Assembly: GCF_001428845.1 (NCBI RefSeq)
Contig: NZ_LMIU01000001.1
Coordinates: 682,984 to 746,983, forward strand
Length of the DNA stretch: 64,000 nt
DNA from: Achromobacter sp. Root83
Lineage (GTDB): Bacteria; Pseudomonadota; Gammaproteobacteria; Burkholderiales; Burkholderiaceae_B
Reading direction: 5' to 3'
The notes under the pieces were generated by a model. It did no database searches. It was not told the DNA's origin and saw nothing but the letters and a program-made list of their open reading frames with translations. Each line of letters opens with the position of its first letter. Positions within the stretch are counted from its first letter, which is position 1. The translations under genes were made by a program, and so were the position numbers. Of this stretch, positions 8,873 to 16,811 are shown piece by piece.

Positions 8873-9505
8873 ATGCACTTCCCCGCAAGCGACCTGAACC
8901 CCGAACAGACCTACCGCCTGATGAGCGGCATCATCGTTCCCCGGCCCATCGCCTGGATCAGCAGCGTCAACGCCCAGGGCAGCGTCAACCTGGCGCCTTT
9001 CAGCTGCTACACCTTCGTATCGAACCAGCCGCCCATGATCGGCGTCAACATCGGCAGAAAGGCCGGTGAGCGCAAAGACACCGGCCGCAACATCATCGCC
9101 AACGGCCACTTCGTCGTGAACATCGCCGACGAAACGCTGCTCGACCCGCTGCATGAAAGTGCCCAAGAGCATCCCCCCGAAATCAGCGAAGCCGAACTGC
9201 TGGGCCTGGAAGTCCTGCCCGGCGCCGCCATCGCCACCCCCCGCCTGGCCGCCGCGCCCATCAGCCTGGAATGCCGGCTACACAGCGTCACGCCTTTCGG
9301 AAACACCGGCGCCGAATTCTTCGTGGGCGAAGTTGTGATGTTCCACATCCGCGACGGCTTGATGCAGGACGGCAAGATCGACACCGGCCTGCTGCGCCCC
9401 ATCTGCCGCATCGGCGGCCCCAACTACGCGTCGCTGGGCGCAATCGTCACCAAGCGCGGTATCGCGCAGACGGCGAAGTCCGTCATGAAACCGGAGGGTG
9501 TGTGA
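8873..9505 (+). CDS. Flavin reductase-family protein (FMN-binding split barrel)
   Basis: A 210-residue protein of the DIM6/NTAB flavin reductase-like family: SGIIVPRPIAWISSVNAQG, NLAPFSCYTFVSNQPPM and ARN-like TGRNIIANGHFVVNIAD. These proteins bind FMN and reduce it, often for a partner monooxygenase, or act as small oxidoreductases. The start has only a weak ribosome site (GAGA). It overlaps the IclR gene by GTGA and is divergent from the Bug-to-aldolase operon, so it may belong to the same pathway. No partner monooxygenase is adjacent. Confidence 0.87.
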   Translation: MHFPASDLNPEQTYRLMSGIIVPRPIAWISSVNAQGSVNLAPFSCYTFVSNQPPMIGVNIGRKAGERKDTGRNIIANGHFVVNIADETLLDPLHESAQEHPPEISEAELLGLEVLPGAAIATPRLAAAPISLECRLHSVTPFGNTGAEFFVGEVVMFHIRDGLMQDGKIDTGLLRPICRIGGPNYASLGAIVTKRGIAQTAKSVMKPEGV

Positions 9506-10293
9506 GCGATCCCGAGGATAAGAGCGCGTCAGGCGCGCAAACCGTGCGCCGAGCGCTGGCGTTGCTGCGGCTGATTGCCTGCGGTCAGGAGCGGGGAGTG
9601 CGGCTGGTGGATCTGGAGCGCATGTCCGGGCTTAACCGGCCGACCGTGCATCGCTTGCTCAAGACCTTGGTGCAGGAAGAGGCGGTCGAACAGGATCCGG
9701 AAACGCGAAGGTATCTGATCGGGCAGGAGATCACGCTGCTGGGGCTGGCGCGGACGCGACGCTTTCCGTTATTGACGCTGGCGGATCCGTATATGGCGGA
9801 ATTGGCGGATCAGGTGGGGGATACGGTGTTTCTTAGTATCCGGCATGGGCATGATTCGATTTGTATTGGAAGGCGGACGGGGCGGCATCCGATACAGGTG
9901 TTGTCGATTGAGGTGGGGGTACGCAGGCCGCTTGGGGTGGGGGTGTCGGGGGTGGCGTTGTTGGCTAGCTTGGATGCCGAGGAGAGTGTGAGGTTGGTGC
10001 GGAGTAATGCGGCGAGGTTGGAGGTGTTGGGGGAGCGGGTCGAGGATGTGATTGCGCGGGTTGAGGTGGCGCGAAGGGAAAGGCTGGCGCATGCGCCGGC
10101 TGGGTTGATGCCGGGGACTAGTGCGGTGGCGGTGCCGATTATGTCCGCGGGTGGAGAGGCATTGGGAGCGATTACGGTTACCGCGATGGCGGAGAGGTTG
10201 GGGGTGGAACGGTTTGAAGTAGTTGTGGAAAGGATGAGGCAGGCGGCAGGAGGTATTGCGGGGAGGTATGAGCGGGTTTTTGATCGGGGCTGA
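9502..10293 (+). CDS. IclR-family transcriptional regulator
   Basis: A 263-residue IclR protein starting at GTG 9502, overlapping the flavin reductase stop; GGAGGG at 9493 supports this start over any upstream one. The N-terminal winged helix is TVRRALALLRLIA, RLVDLERMSGLNRPTVHRLL; the C-terminal effector domain includes DTVFLSIRHGHDSICIGR and GVGVSGVALLASL. Codon use drifts toward GT-rich codons in the second half. It probably controls the divergent catabolic operon through the paired repeats at 8724 and 8844. Confidence 0.92.
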   Translation: MSDPEDKSASGAQTVRRALALLRLIACGQERGVRLVDLERMSGLNRPTVHRLLKTLVQEEAVEQDPETRRYLIGQEITLLGLARTRRFPLLTLADPYMAELADQVGDTVFLSIRHGHDSICIGRRTGRHPIQVLSIEVGVRRPLGVGVSGVALLASLDAEESVRLVRSNAARLEVLGERVEDVIARVEVARRERLAHAPAGLMPGTSAVAVPIMSAGGEALGAITVTAMAERLGVERFEVVVERMRQAAGGIAGRYERVFDRG

Positions 10294-10377
10294 TTAATCC
10301 GTCAGCAAGTTCCAATTGAAGTCGTAGACTTAATTTCCTCTGTTCAACGCCGTTATCTCCCGAATAGGAGACGCGCG

Positions 10378-11109
10378 ATGATTGATGAGATTTGGAATTT
10401 TTTTACTCGTCTGGGACAGTTGCTCGGCTATACGGGGCAAATGCCAAATTGGTTGGCAAATATAGCGTCCGTGATGCTCGCCCTTGCCATGGTCGTCCTG
10501 TTTTGCAAGCACCTGAATGTTGCGGGCCTGCTGGTTTGGAATCAAAAGCGGAAAGTCGAAGCTCGAGCGGTGCTTGAGGCCTTTTTGGCAAGAGAAAGCA
10601 GTGATACCCCTACCAGGCGAGCGATTAAAGAGCGTTTGGAAGCGCTGTATTTTTTGGGTGCCTACAGAATATACGCGGAACAGCCCTTGCGTGACGAACT
10701 GATTCAGCTGCATGAATCCGCAAAAGGACAGTTGTGTTGGGTTCATATTCGGCGCGCGTCGCAGCTCCTGAAAATCGAAAATGGGCGCTTGATGGTGCTG
10801 AACTGGTGGAAGTCGAGCCACGCTTTGACGATTCTGTGGGCTTGGGTCATGCAGTTGGTCTTTGGCATGATCACGGTCTATTGCGCCTTTGTATTCTTCA
10901 AAGCGAAACCTTTGTCGGCCGGCGACGGCGCCATATTGCTGTTTGGAATCGTATTAAGCGGGTGGATCACCTTGTTCGCCAACAGCGCACTTTGGCCCTT
11001 CGCGGACGCGAAAAGAATTCGGAAGCTCCTGCCCCTTACACGAGAGTCGGGTGAGCACCGCAAGAAAGATGCTTGCGAGCCAAGGAAGCCGCAAAAGAAA
11101 GGGAGTTGA
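10378..11109 (+). CDS. Hypothetical three-helix membrane protein
   Basis: 243 residues; I do not recognise the family. Three hydrophobic segments are visible: about residues 23-43 (WLANIASVMLALAMVVLFC), about 153-174 (TILWAWVMQLVFGMITVYCAF) and about 184-205 (DGAILLFGIVLSGWITLF). A charged middle domain (residues 55-145) lies between the first two, and the C-terminus is Lys/Arg-rich. Base composition is lower in GC than the upstream IclR gene, suggesting an accessory gene. It stands alone before an AT-rich gap. Confidence 0.7.
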   Translation: MIDEIWNFFTRLGQLLGYTGQMPNWLANIASVMLALAMVVLFCKHLNVAGLLVWNQKRKVEARAVLEAFLARESSDTPTRRAIKERLEALYFLGAYRIYAEQPLRDELIQLHESAKGQLCWVHIRRASQLLKIENGRLMVLNWWKSSHALTILWAWVMQLVFGMITVYCAFVFFKAKPLSAGDGAILLFGIVLSGWITLFANSALWPFADAKRIRKLLPLTRESGEHRKKDACEPRKPQKKGS

Positions 11110-11562
11110 CGCTGCCGATGGTTCGGCCGAGTTAGCTGTATCGCGGGATGGAGCGAGCTCGGCGCCATTCCCACCTCTGAAGAGGCGCACACAAAGATTT
11201 CAATATGCAACCCGATTGTCCAGCGAAAGGATGATCCTGAACCATTTTTTTGCGACAACGGATGGTATCCGAATCTTCTAAATTCGGCAGATGGTTGGTA
11301 TCTATCTGACTCAAATATGTAGAACTACCGACGATTCGCCCAGCCATAGTACGTATATCAGTCGTATGCCGTAGAACTATTCGCCAAATTAATCGCATGT
11401 TTCCCCATTTATTAATGGGGCCCCAATAAAAATCGTTATACATTCCCCACTTTTTTCCAGAGCTGACCCTTAATTCACGCCGGCCGCATTATTACTTACC
11501 GATACGTATTAAGCATATCGGTAACGCGTGAGAGGAAGCTCGATTAAATCCGGAGGAATGTT
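11110..11562. other. AT-rich intergenic region upstream of the autotransporter
   Basis: No convincing gene. It is clearly richer in A+T than its surroundings from about 11,190 on. It holds a 7-bp perfect hairpin (CCCCATT, loop TATT, AATGGGG) at 11403-11420 and a larger dyad at 11496-11524, listed separately. The hairpin could end transcription of the preceding membrane-protein gene but is not followed by a T-run. Confidence 0.5.
11496..11524. promoter_or_regulatory. 29-bp perfect dyad before the autotransporter gene
   Basis: Two perfect 9-bp arms, TTACCGATA (11496-11504) and TATCGGTAA (11516-11524), are separated by 11 bases. The dyad ends 26 bases before the GGAGGA ribosome site of the autotransporter. 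Position and symmetry suggest an operator for a dimeric regulator controlling surface expression. No regulator gene lies next to it. Confidence 0.5.
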
Positions 11563-14541
11563 TTGGCATACGGCACAAAGAAATGGCTGACGGCGACGCT
11601 CGCCTTGAGCGCGTCCTACGGGGGTAGCGTTACGGCCGCGGACCTGACCATTGGATCGGGCAATACGCAGGTTTTTGACGGATCGGCCAACTTCCCAGGG
11701 GGAATCGACGTCAACGGCGGCACGGCAGTTATCGGCGGAAACGGCGGCGGGGCGGGCGTGACGATCGGTGGGAACGTCAACGCAATGTCGAACGGCACCG
11801 TCGCGGGCTTTGGTGCGATCAATGGCGATTTGAACGTGAGCGGAAATTCCCGAGTCGCGCCGGGATATTGGGTTGACACGCCGACTGGCGTTTCCAACGG
11901 CAATCTCGTCGTGAACCGCAATCTGTCGATCAACAACGGGATTTTCGATTTCGAGGCCGGTTATGCAGGCCTGCCTATCACGCAGCCGGGTACCGGCGAC
12001 AACATCACTGTCGGCGGCGACGTTGCCCTCAATAACGCGACCTTGAACGTCAAGGTCAGCACGCTGGGCGCCAACGCCGGCTTCTATCGCATCATGTCCT
12101 ACGGCGGCACGTTGAGCGGCAATGGCTTGTCGCTGGGCACGGTCTCCGGCGATTCCGTGCCTGCTGCAACCATCCAGACGCTGACCGGCGACAAGCACAT
12201 CAACCTTGTCCTGGGCCCGAGCACGACCAATCTGTGGAATGGCAACGGCGTGGCGTCCGCCAGCCGCGCGGGCGGCGGCGACGGCACGTGGAGCGCGACG
12301 AGCGCGAACTGGAACAGCCCCACCAACGCTGCCGGCGCGCTGCCCGATGGCGGCTATGCGATCTTCACCGGCGCGGCGGGGACGGTGACCGTGGATGGCA
12401 GCGCCGGCCCCGTGCGCGTGTCGGGCCTGCAGTTCGCCACTGACCGGTATCGCTTGCAAGGCGCGCCCATTACGCTGGCCGGTACCGGCGGCAATCCCCC
12501 CGTGATCGTCGTCGGCGACGGCACGTATGCGGCAGGCAAGTTCGTCGAGATCATCGACAACCCGCTGCAAGGCACGCAGGGCTTCGTCAAGACGGGTGTT
12601 GGCTCGGTGATCCTGAACGCCGATAGCAGCAACCTTACCGGTCCCATCTTCATCGCCGACGGCGCACTGGAGATCAACGGCAAGCTGAACGGACCGGTCG
12701 ATATCGGCCGCGAAGTGGTGCTGGCGGGTGTCGGGCAAGTGGGCAGCACGACGCTGTATCCCACCGCGGTGATTTCGCCGGGTAACGATGGCACGCCGAT
12801 GGGAACGCTCACCGTCAACGGCAACCTCGACTTCGGTCAGGACACGATCTATCGCGTGCATGCCGATCCCACGAGCAGCCTCAGCGACCGCATCCACGTG
12901 ACCGGCGTCGCGAAGCTCGATGGCACCGTCGCGCACGTGGGGCCCAACGGCAACTATGCGCCGCGCACGACCTACAACATCCTGACCGCGGACGGCGGCG
13001 TCCAGGGCCGCTTCACCGGCGTGTCCAGCGCGTATGCGTTCCTCACGCCCTCGCTCAGCTATGACGCGAAGAATGCGTTCATGACGCTCTCGCGCAATGA
13101 CGTGCCTATCGGCAGCGTGGGCGACACAGACAATGAGAACAGCGTGGGCGGCGCGCTGGACCAGGAAGCTCCGCCTTCGAGCGGCAATGGTTCGGCGTCG
13201 ACGGGCAATGGTTCGGGATCGACGGGCAACGGCTCGGCTTCGACCGGCAATGGCTCGGCATCGGCGGGCAACGACGCGGCTTCGTCCGGTAGTGGTTCGG
13301 CATCGACGGGCAATGGGACCGCATCAACCGGCAACGGCACCGCATCGACCGGCAACGGATCGACCACCACCGGCACCGGCTCCGCGCCCACCGGCACGAA
13401 TCCCGTTGTACCCGGCGCCGACTCGTCCTTGGTTGCCAGCGGCAACGGCGCAGCCAAGACCACGGGCGCCAGCCAGGTGACGGCGGCGGTACTTTCCATG
13501 ACGCCTGACCAAGCGCGTGCGGCCTTGAAGCAGCTTTCCGGCGAAGCGTACGCCAGTACCGGCAGCGTGCTGCAAGGGCAGGGCGACGCCGTGCGGACGC
13601 TGCCAATGTCGCACTTGCGCGGCAACCTCGACGCGCCCATGGCCGCCGGACGTCCGACTGCCCAACTGGGCGCACCGTCGTCCGATGCCCTGCCGCAAAG
13701 CGGCGCATCGCCCGTCTGGGCACAGGCGTTCGGCAACTGGAGCACCTTCGGCGGTGACGGCAACGCATCCACCGTGCACCAATCCGCGGGCGGTCTCTTT
13801 GTCGGCGGCGACGGCGCCGTGGGCAACGGCTGGCGCCTGGGCGGCGCGTTCGGCTATACCGGCAGCCACAACTCCGTCGCCGACGTGTCGTCGCGCATGA
13901 GCGTCGACAGCTACACGGCAACGGTCTTCGGCGGCAAGAACTTCGAAGCCGGCCCGGGGCAATTCCGCTTCACGGCGGGCGCGGCCTACACCTGGCACGA
14001 GATCGACGCCAAGCGCAATGTGGCGCTTGGCGGAGTGAACCAGCGCCTGGAGTCGTCCTATAACGCCTCGTCGACGCAAGTGTTCACCGAACTCGGCTAC
14101 AAGCTTCCGCTGGGCGACGCCTACGCCCTCGAACCCTTTGCGGGCGTGGCCTGGAACCAGATCCGCACGCGCGACTTCCGGGAGTCGGGCGGCACCGCCG
14201 CCCTGCACGGCGAGGGCAGCACGGACGACGTGACCAGCACCACGCTGGGCCTGCGCGGCGCCATGCTGATCGGTTCCGACAGCGCGCCGGGCCGCCTGAC
14301 CGCCACCTTGGGCTGGCGCCATGCGATGGGCGACGTGAAGCCGACGCAGAAGCTGGCTTTCGAAGGCGGCAGCACGTTCTCGGTGTCGGGCGTTCCGATT
14401 GCGCAAAATGCGGCAGTGCTGGGATTGGGCGCTGAAGTGGCGATCACGCGGAGTACGATGGCTGGCGTGGCGTATGACGCGCAGTTCGGCGGAGGGAACC
14501 GCCAGCAGGCGGGGATGTTTAGGTTGACGACGCGGTTCTAA
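11563..14541 (+). CDS. Type V autotransporter with beta-helix passenger and C-terminal barrel
   Basis: 992 residues. TTG at 11563 is the start: GGAGGA lies 7 bases upstream, and the nearby ATG at 11559 is in another frame that stops after ten codons. A signal peptide (KKWLTATLALSASYGGSVTAA) precedes a Gly/Asn-rich passenger with repeated beta-helix rungs (GGIDVNGGTAVIGGNGGG, FVKTGVGSVILNADSSNLTG, GALEINGKLNGPVDI). Residues 541-610 are a ten-copy 7-residue linker. The outer-membrane barrel runs from about residue 716 (SPVWAQAFGNW) to a terminal Phe in MFRLTTRF. It should display its passenger at the cell surface; adhesin is the usual guess, with no protease motif seen. Confidence 0.92.
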   Translation: MAYGTKKWLTATLALSASYGGSVTAADLTIGSGNTQVFDGSANFPGGIDVNGGTAVIGGNGGGAGVTIGGNVNAMSNGTVAGFGAINGDLNVSGNSRVAPGYWVDTPTGVSNGNLVVNRNLSINNGIFDFEAGYAGLPITQPGTGDNITVGGDVALNNATLNVKVSTLGANAGFYRIMSYGGTLSGNGLSLGTVSGDSVPAATIQTLTGDKHINLVLGPSTTNLWNGNGVASASRAGGGDGTWSATSANWNSPTNAAGALPDGGYAIFTGAAGTVTVDGSAGPVRVSGLQFATDRYRLQGAPITLAGTGGNPPVIVVGDGTYAAGKFVEIIDNPLQGTQGFVKTGVGSVILNADSSNLTGPIFIADGALEINGKLNGPVDIGREVVLAGVGQVGSTTLYPTAVISPGNDGTPMGTLTVNGNLDFGQDTIYRVHADPTSSLSDRIHVTGVAKLDGTVAHVGPNGNYAPRTTYNILTADGGVQGRFTGVSSAYAFLTPSLSYDAKNAFMTLSRNDVPIGSVGDTDNENSVGGALDQEAPPSSGNGSASTGNGSGSTGNGSASTGNGSASAGNDAASSGSGSASTGNGTASTGNGTASTGNGSTTTGTGSAPTGTNPVVPGADSSLVASGNGAAKTTGASQVTAAVLSMTPDQARAALKQLSGEAYASTGSVLQGQGDAVRTLPMSHLRGNLDAPMAAGRPTAQLGAPSSDALPQSGASPVWAQAFGNWSTFGGDGNASTVHQSAGGLFVGGDGAVGNGWRLGGAFGYTGSHNSVADVSSRMSVDSYTATVFGGKNFEAGPGQFRFTAGAAYTWHEIDAKRNVALGGVNQRLESSYNASSTQVFTELGYKLPLGDAYALEPFAGVAWNQIRTRDFRESGGTAALHGEGSTDDVTSTTLGLRGAMLIGSDSAPGRLTATLGWRHAMGDVKPTQKLAFEGGSTFSVSGVPIAQNAAVLGLGAEVAITRSTMAGVAYDAQFGGGNRQQAGMFRLTTRF
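13183..13392 (+). repeat. Ten-copy 21-bp tandem repeat coding for a GNGSAST linker
   Basis: Ten in-register 21-bp units encode GNGSAST-like heptads (variants GNGSGST, GNDAASS, GSGSAST, GNGTAST, GTGSAPT), residues 541-610 of the autotransporter, between passenger and barrel. Because the unit is a multiple of three, changes in copy number would alter linker length without breaking the frame. Confidence 0.9.
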
Positions 14542-15012
14542 GTGGGTCTGGCAAGGTTCGGAGCGTTGCCCTTCGGTGGGCATCGTTCCGGGCGTTGCTG
14601 CACCCGGCCTGCGCGGGGCAAAGGGCAAGCGGTATCTGGCCCTTTCCCGCGTCTCGTTGGGCTTCCCCCTTTGATTACCCCTGCTGGCGAAGGCGGGCTT
14701 TCCGCTTGCGCCAATTTTTCCATCGCGACTTCCAGGACGGCGCGCAGCGGCGATGCGCTCTGATGCCGCCCGGACAGTTCGATTGATTCCAATGAAAACT
14801 CGGTGCAGATTGGCGCCACACAGTGTGTGGCGACTGAACCAACTCGATTAAAGGAATCTATCGACAAAGTCCAGATCATCTAAACGGGCCGGTATTGAGC
14901 AGTAGGCCAATTAAAGTTCGGGTAATATTTGAAAACATTCGTCACGTACCCGTATGTTCACGATCATGGCGGCAAAGGCGATTCGATAACGCTTATAGCT
15001 AGTGAGGACTGC
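14542..15012. other. Intergenic junction between the autotransporter and the defence island
   Basis: I see no gene. A weak hairpin (AAAGGGC at 14620-14626, GCCCTTT at 14639-14645) may end autotransporter transcription. A compact 8-bp hairpin (CGCCACAC, loop AGT, GTGTGGCG) lies at 14814-14832. Composition becomes less GC-rich from about 14,770, consistent with the left edge of an acquired segment. No tRNA or integrase is visible. Confidence 0.45.
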
Positions 15013-16653
15013 ATGGCACGCCGTAATGGTTTCGGAGCGTTTATCAAGGCTGCGGCGAGAGTGGCGGCAGCTTCTCAGCGAGAAAGTCAGCGGGCCGCAA
15101 GAAGGCAACTGACCTATGCCAGACAAGTAGAACGAGAAGAGCACAGAGAAGCAGCGCAACATCACCGGGATCTGCGAAGGCTTGCTGCGCAGCAGGCTCG
15201 CGAAGATCGAGAAGCCGAGAAGGTTTTAAAGGCGCAGTACCTCCAGGACCGCCAAACTGAAGCCGACGACCTTAATGCGGAGTTGAATGAAAAAATAGAA
15301 GAGCTGCAAGACATCCTGGCGCATACGCTTCGCCACGATGACATCATCGACTTCGACAGCCTCCGACAATTTGACGTGTTCGCGCCCTTCGAGATTGCGG
15401 CGGAGCTTCACCCGAGCGATCCTCCATCATTGATCAACGTTCCCGCCCCAGCAGGCTTGAAAAAGTTGATTCCCGGTGCTAGCGGCAGGCATCAAGCCGC
15501 CGTAGAGAAAGCAAAGATCCAGAACCAGCAAAGGCTGGAGAGCTTTCGTTTGTTGGAAGAAGACAAGCAGGCGCAAGTCTCTATCCTGAAAGAACACTAT
15601 CTACAGAAGAAAGCGCAGTACGACGCTGACGTGGCTCGTCGTAACGCGGAGGTAGACGAATTCCAAACGACATACCTGGCTCACGATGGCGACGCGGTCA
15701 TCGCATACAACGAAATGGTGCTCATCCGATCCGAGTACCCGGAAACCGGTTTCCCCCAAGAGTTTCGCCTTGCCTATCGAGACGACGCGAAAGAGCTAGT
15801 GGTGGAATACGAGCTGCCACAGGTATCGGTGATCCCAACAGACTTGGAACACCGATACGTCAAGACTCGCGACCAAATCGACATCAAGCCTCGAAAGCCT
15901 GCTGACATCAAGCGGCTCTATCAAGACATTGTGGCGTCTATCGCGCTCCGGACACTGCACGAATTGTTTGAGGCCGATCAAGCTGATGCGTTGGCCCTCG
16001 TCACCTTCAATGGCATTGTTGATACTACGGATCCCGCAAGTGGAAGAGAGATTCGCGTGCCGGTCGTGTCGGTGAGGGTTGGTAAAACGGAATTTCAGTC
16101 GCTGCGGCTCGATCGTGTAGAGAAGATCGCATGTCTCCGGAACTTGGGTGCACAGGTCTCGAACAGACCTGATGAGTTGCAGGCAATCAAACCAATCGTT
16201 GAGTTCAACATGGTCGATAAGCGATTCATTGACCAGGGAGATGTGCTGAACGATCTGGAATCGCGGCCGAATCTATTGGATCTGACGCCGGGTGACTTTG
16301 AAGTGCTTGTGTCAAACCTGTTTAGCCAGATGGGGCTGGATACCAAACTAACCCGGGCATCTCGGGACGGTGGCGTGGACGCAGTCGCTTTTGATACTCG
16401 ACCAATTTTGGGCGGCAAGGTCGTTATTCAGGCGAAGAGGTATAGGGATACCGTTGGCGTCAGTGCGGTACGAGATCTGTACGGGACGATGATGAACGAA
16501 GGGGCTACCAAGGGGATACTGGTTTGCACCAGTGGGTATGGTGTCGATGCTTACAAGTTTTCGCAGGATAAGCCGATTGAATTGATTGATGGTGGCGGGT
16601 TGTTGTATCTGCTTAGAGAGCATGCCGGGGTCGAAGCTAGGATTATGAATTAG
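15013..16653 (+). CDS. Mrr-type restriction endonuclease-like protein with long coiled-coil N-terminus
   Basis: 546 residues from ATG 15013, which has GTGAGGA upstream; a TTG start at 14929 is less likely. Residues about 10-110 and 155-215 are highly charged (Arg/Glu/Gln/Lys) and look like coiled coils. The C-terminal 130 residues form an Mrr-like PD-(D/E)xK nuclease: LTPGDFEVLVSNLFSQMG, the metal-ligand Asp456 in DGGVDAVAF, and Q473-A-K475 in VVIQAKRY, then DLYGTMMNEGATKGILVCTS. Mrr enzymes cut modified or foreign DNA. It opens a defence island followed by RloC-like and TIR-like genes. The middle domain (about 215-420) is not recognised. Confidence 0.82.
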   Translation: MARRNGFGAFIKAAARVAAASQRESQRAARRQLTYARQVEREEHREAAQHHRDLRRLAAQQAREDREAEKVLKAQYLQDRQTEADDLNAELNEKIEELQDILAHTLRHDDIIDFDSLRQFDVFAPFEIAAELHPSDPPSLINVPAPAGLKKLIPGASGRHQAAVEKAKIQNQQRLESFRLLEEDKQAQVSILKEHYLQKKAQYDADVARRNAEVDEFQTTYLAHDGDAVIAYNEMVLIRSEYPETGFPQEFRLAYRDDAKELVVEYELPQVSVIPTDLEHRYVKTRDQIDIKPRKPADIKRLYQDIVASIALRTLHELFEADQADALALVTFNGIVDTTDPASGREIRVPVVSVRVGKTEFQSLRLDRVEKIACLRNLGAQVSNRPDELQAIKPIVEFNMVDKRFIDQGDVLNDLESRPNLLDLTPGDFEVLVSNLFSQMGLDTKLTRASRDGGVDAVAFDTRPILGGKVVIQAKRYRDTVGVSAVRDLYGTMMNEGATKGILVCTSGYGVDAYKFSQDKPIELIDGGGLLYLLREHAGVEARIMN

Positions 16654-16811
16654 CTATGCTTAATTCTTTTCCCCGCGGCGATAACTTCCGTTCGAAACAA
16701 GATGTCAGACTACGATTTCGCCGTGTGGAATTTGAAATTGCAGTCTTATACCTTTATTCAAGATACATTCTATGTTAGTACTTTGAACGTCACTGTAGAG
16801 GGGCGGAGCCG

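Noticed and set aside
11509..12936. A 475-codon minus-strand frame over the autotransporter
   Set aside because: The autotransporter reading has a signal peptide, repeats and a barrel; the antisense frame has none.
13183..13392. Possible CRISPR array
   Set aside because: The 21-bp units are contiguous, in the reading frame of a protein, and have no spacers. The 15-bp units at 25101 are likewise a coding repeat.
14929..15012. N-terminal extension of the Mrr-type protein from TTG 14929
   Set aside because: No ribosome site fits; the ATG at 15013 has GTGAGGA at a good distance and starts the charged coiled coil.
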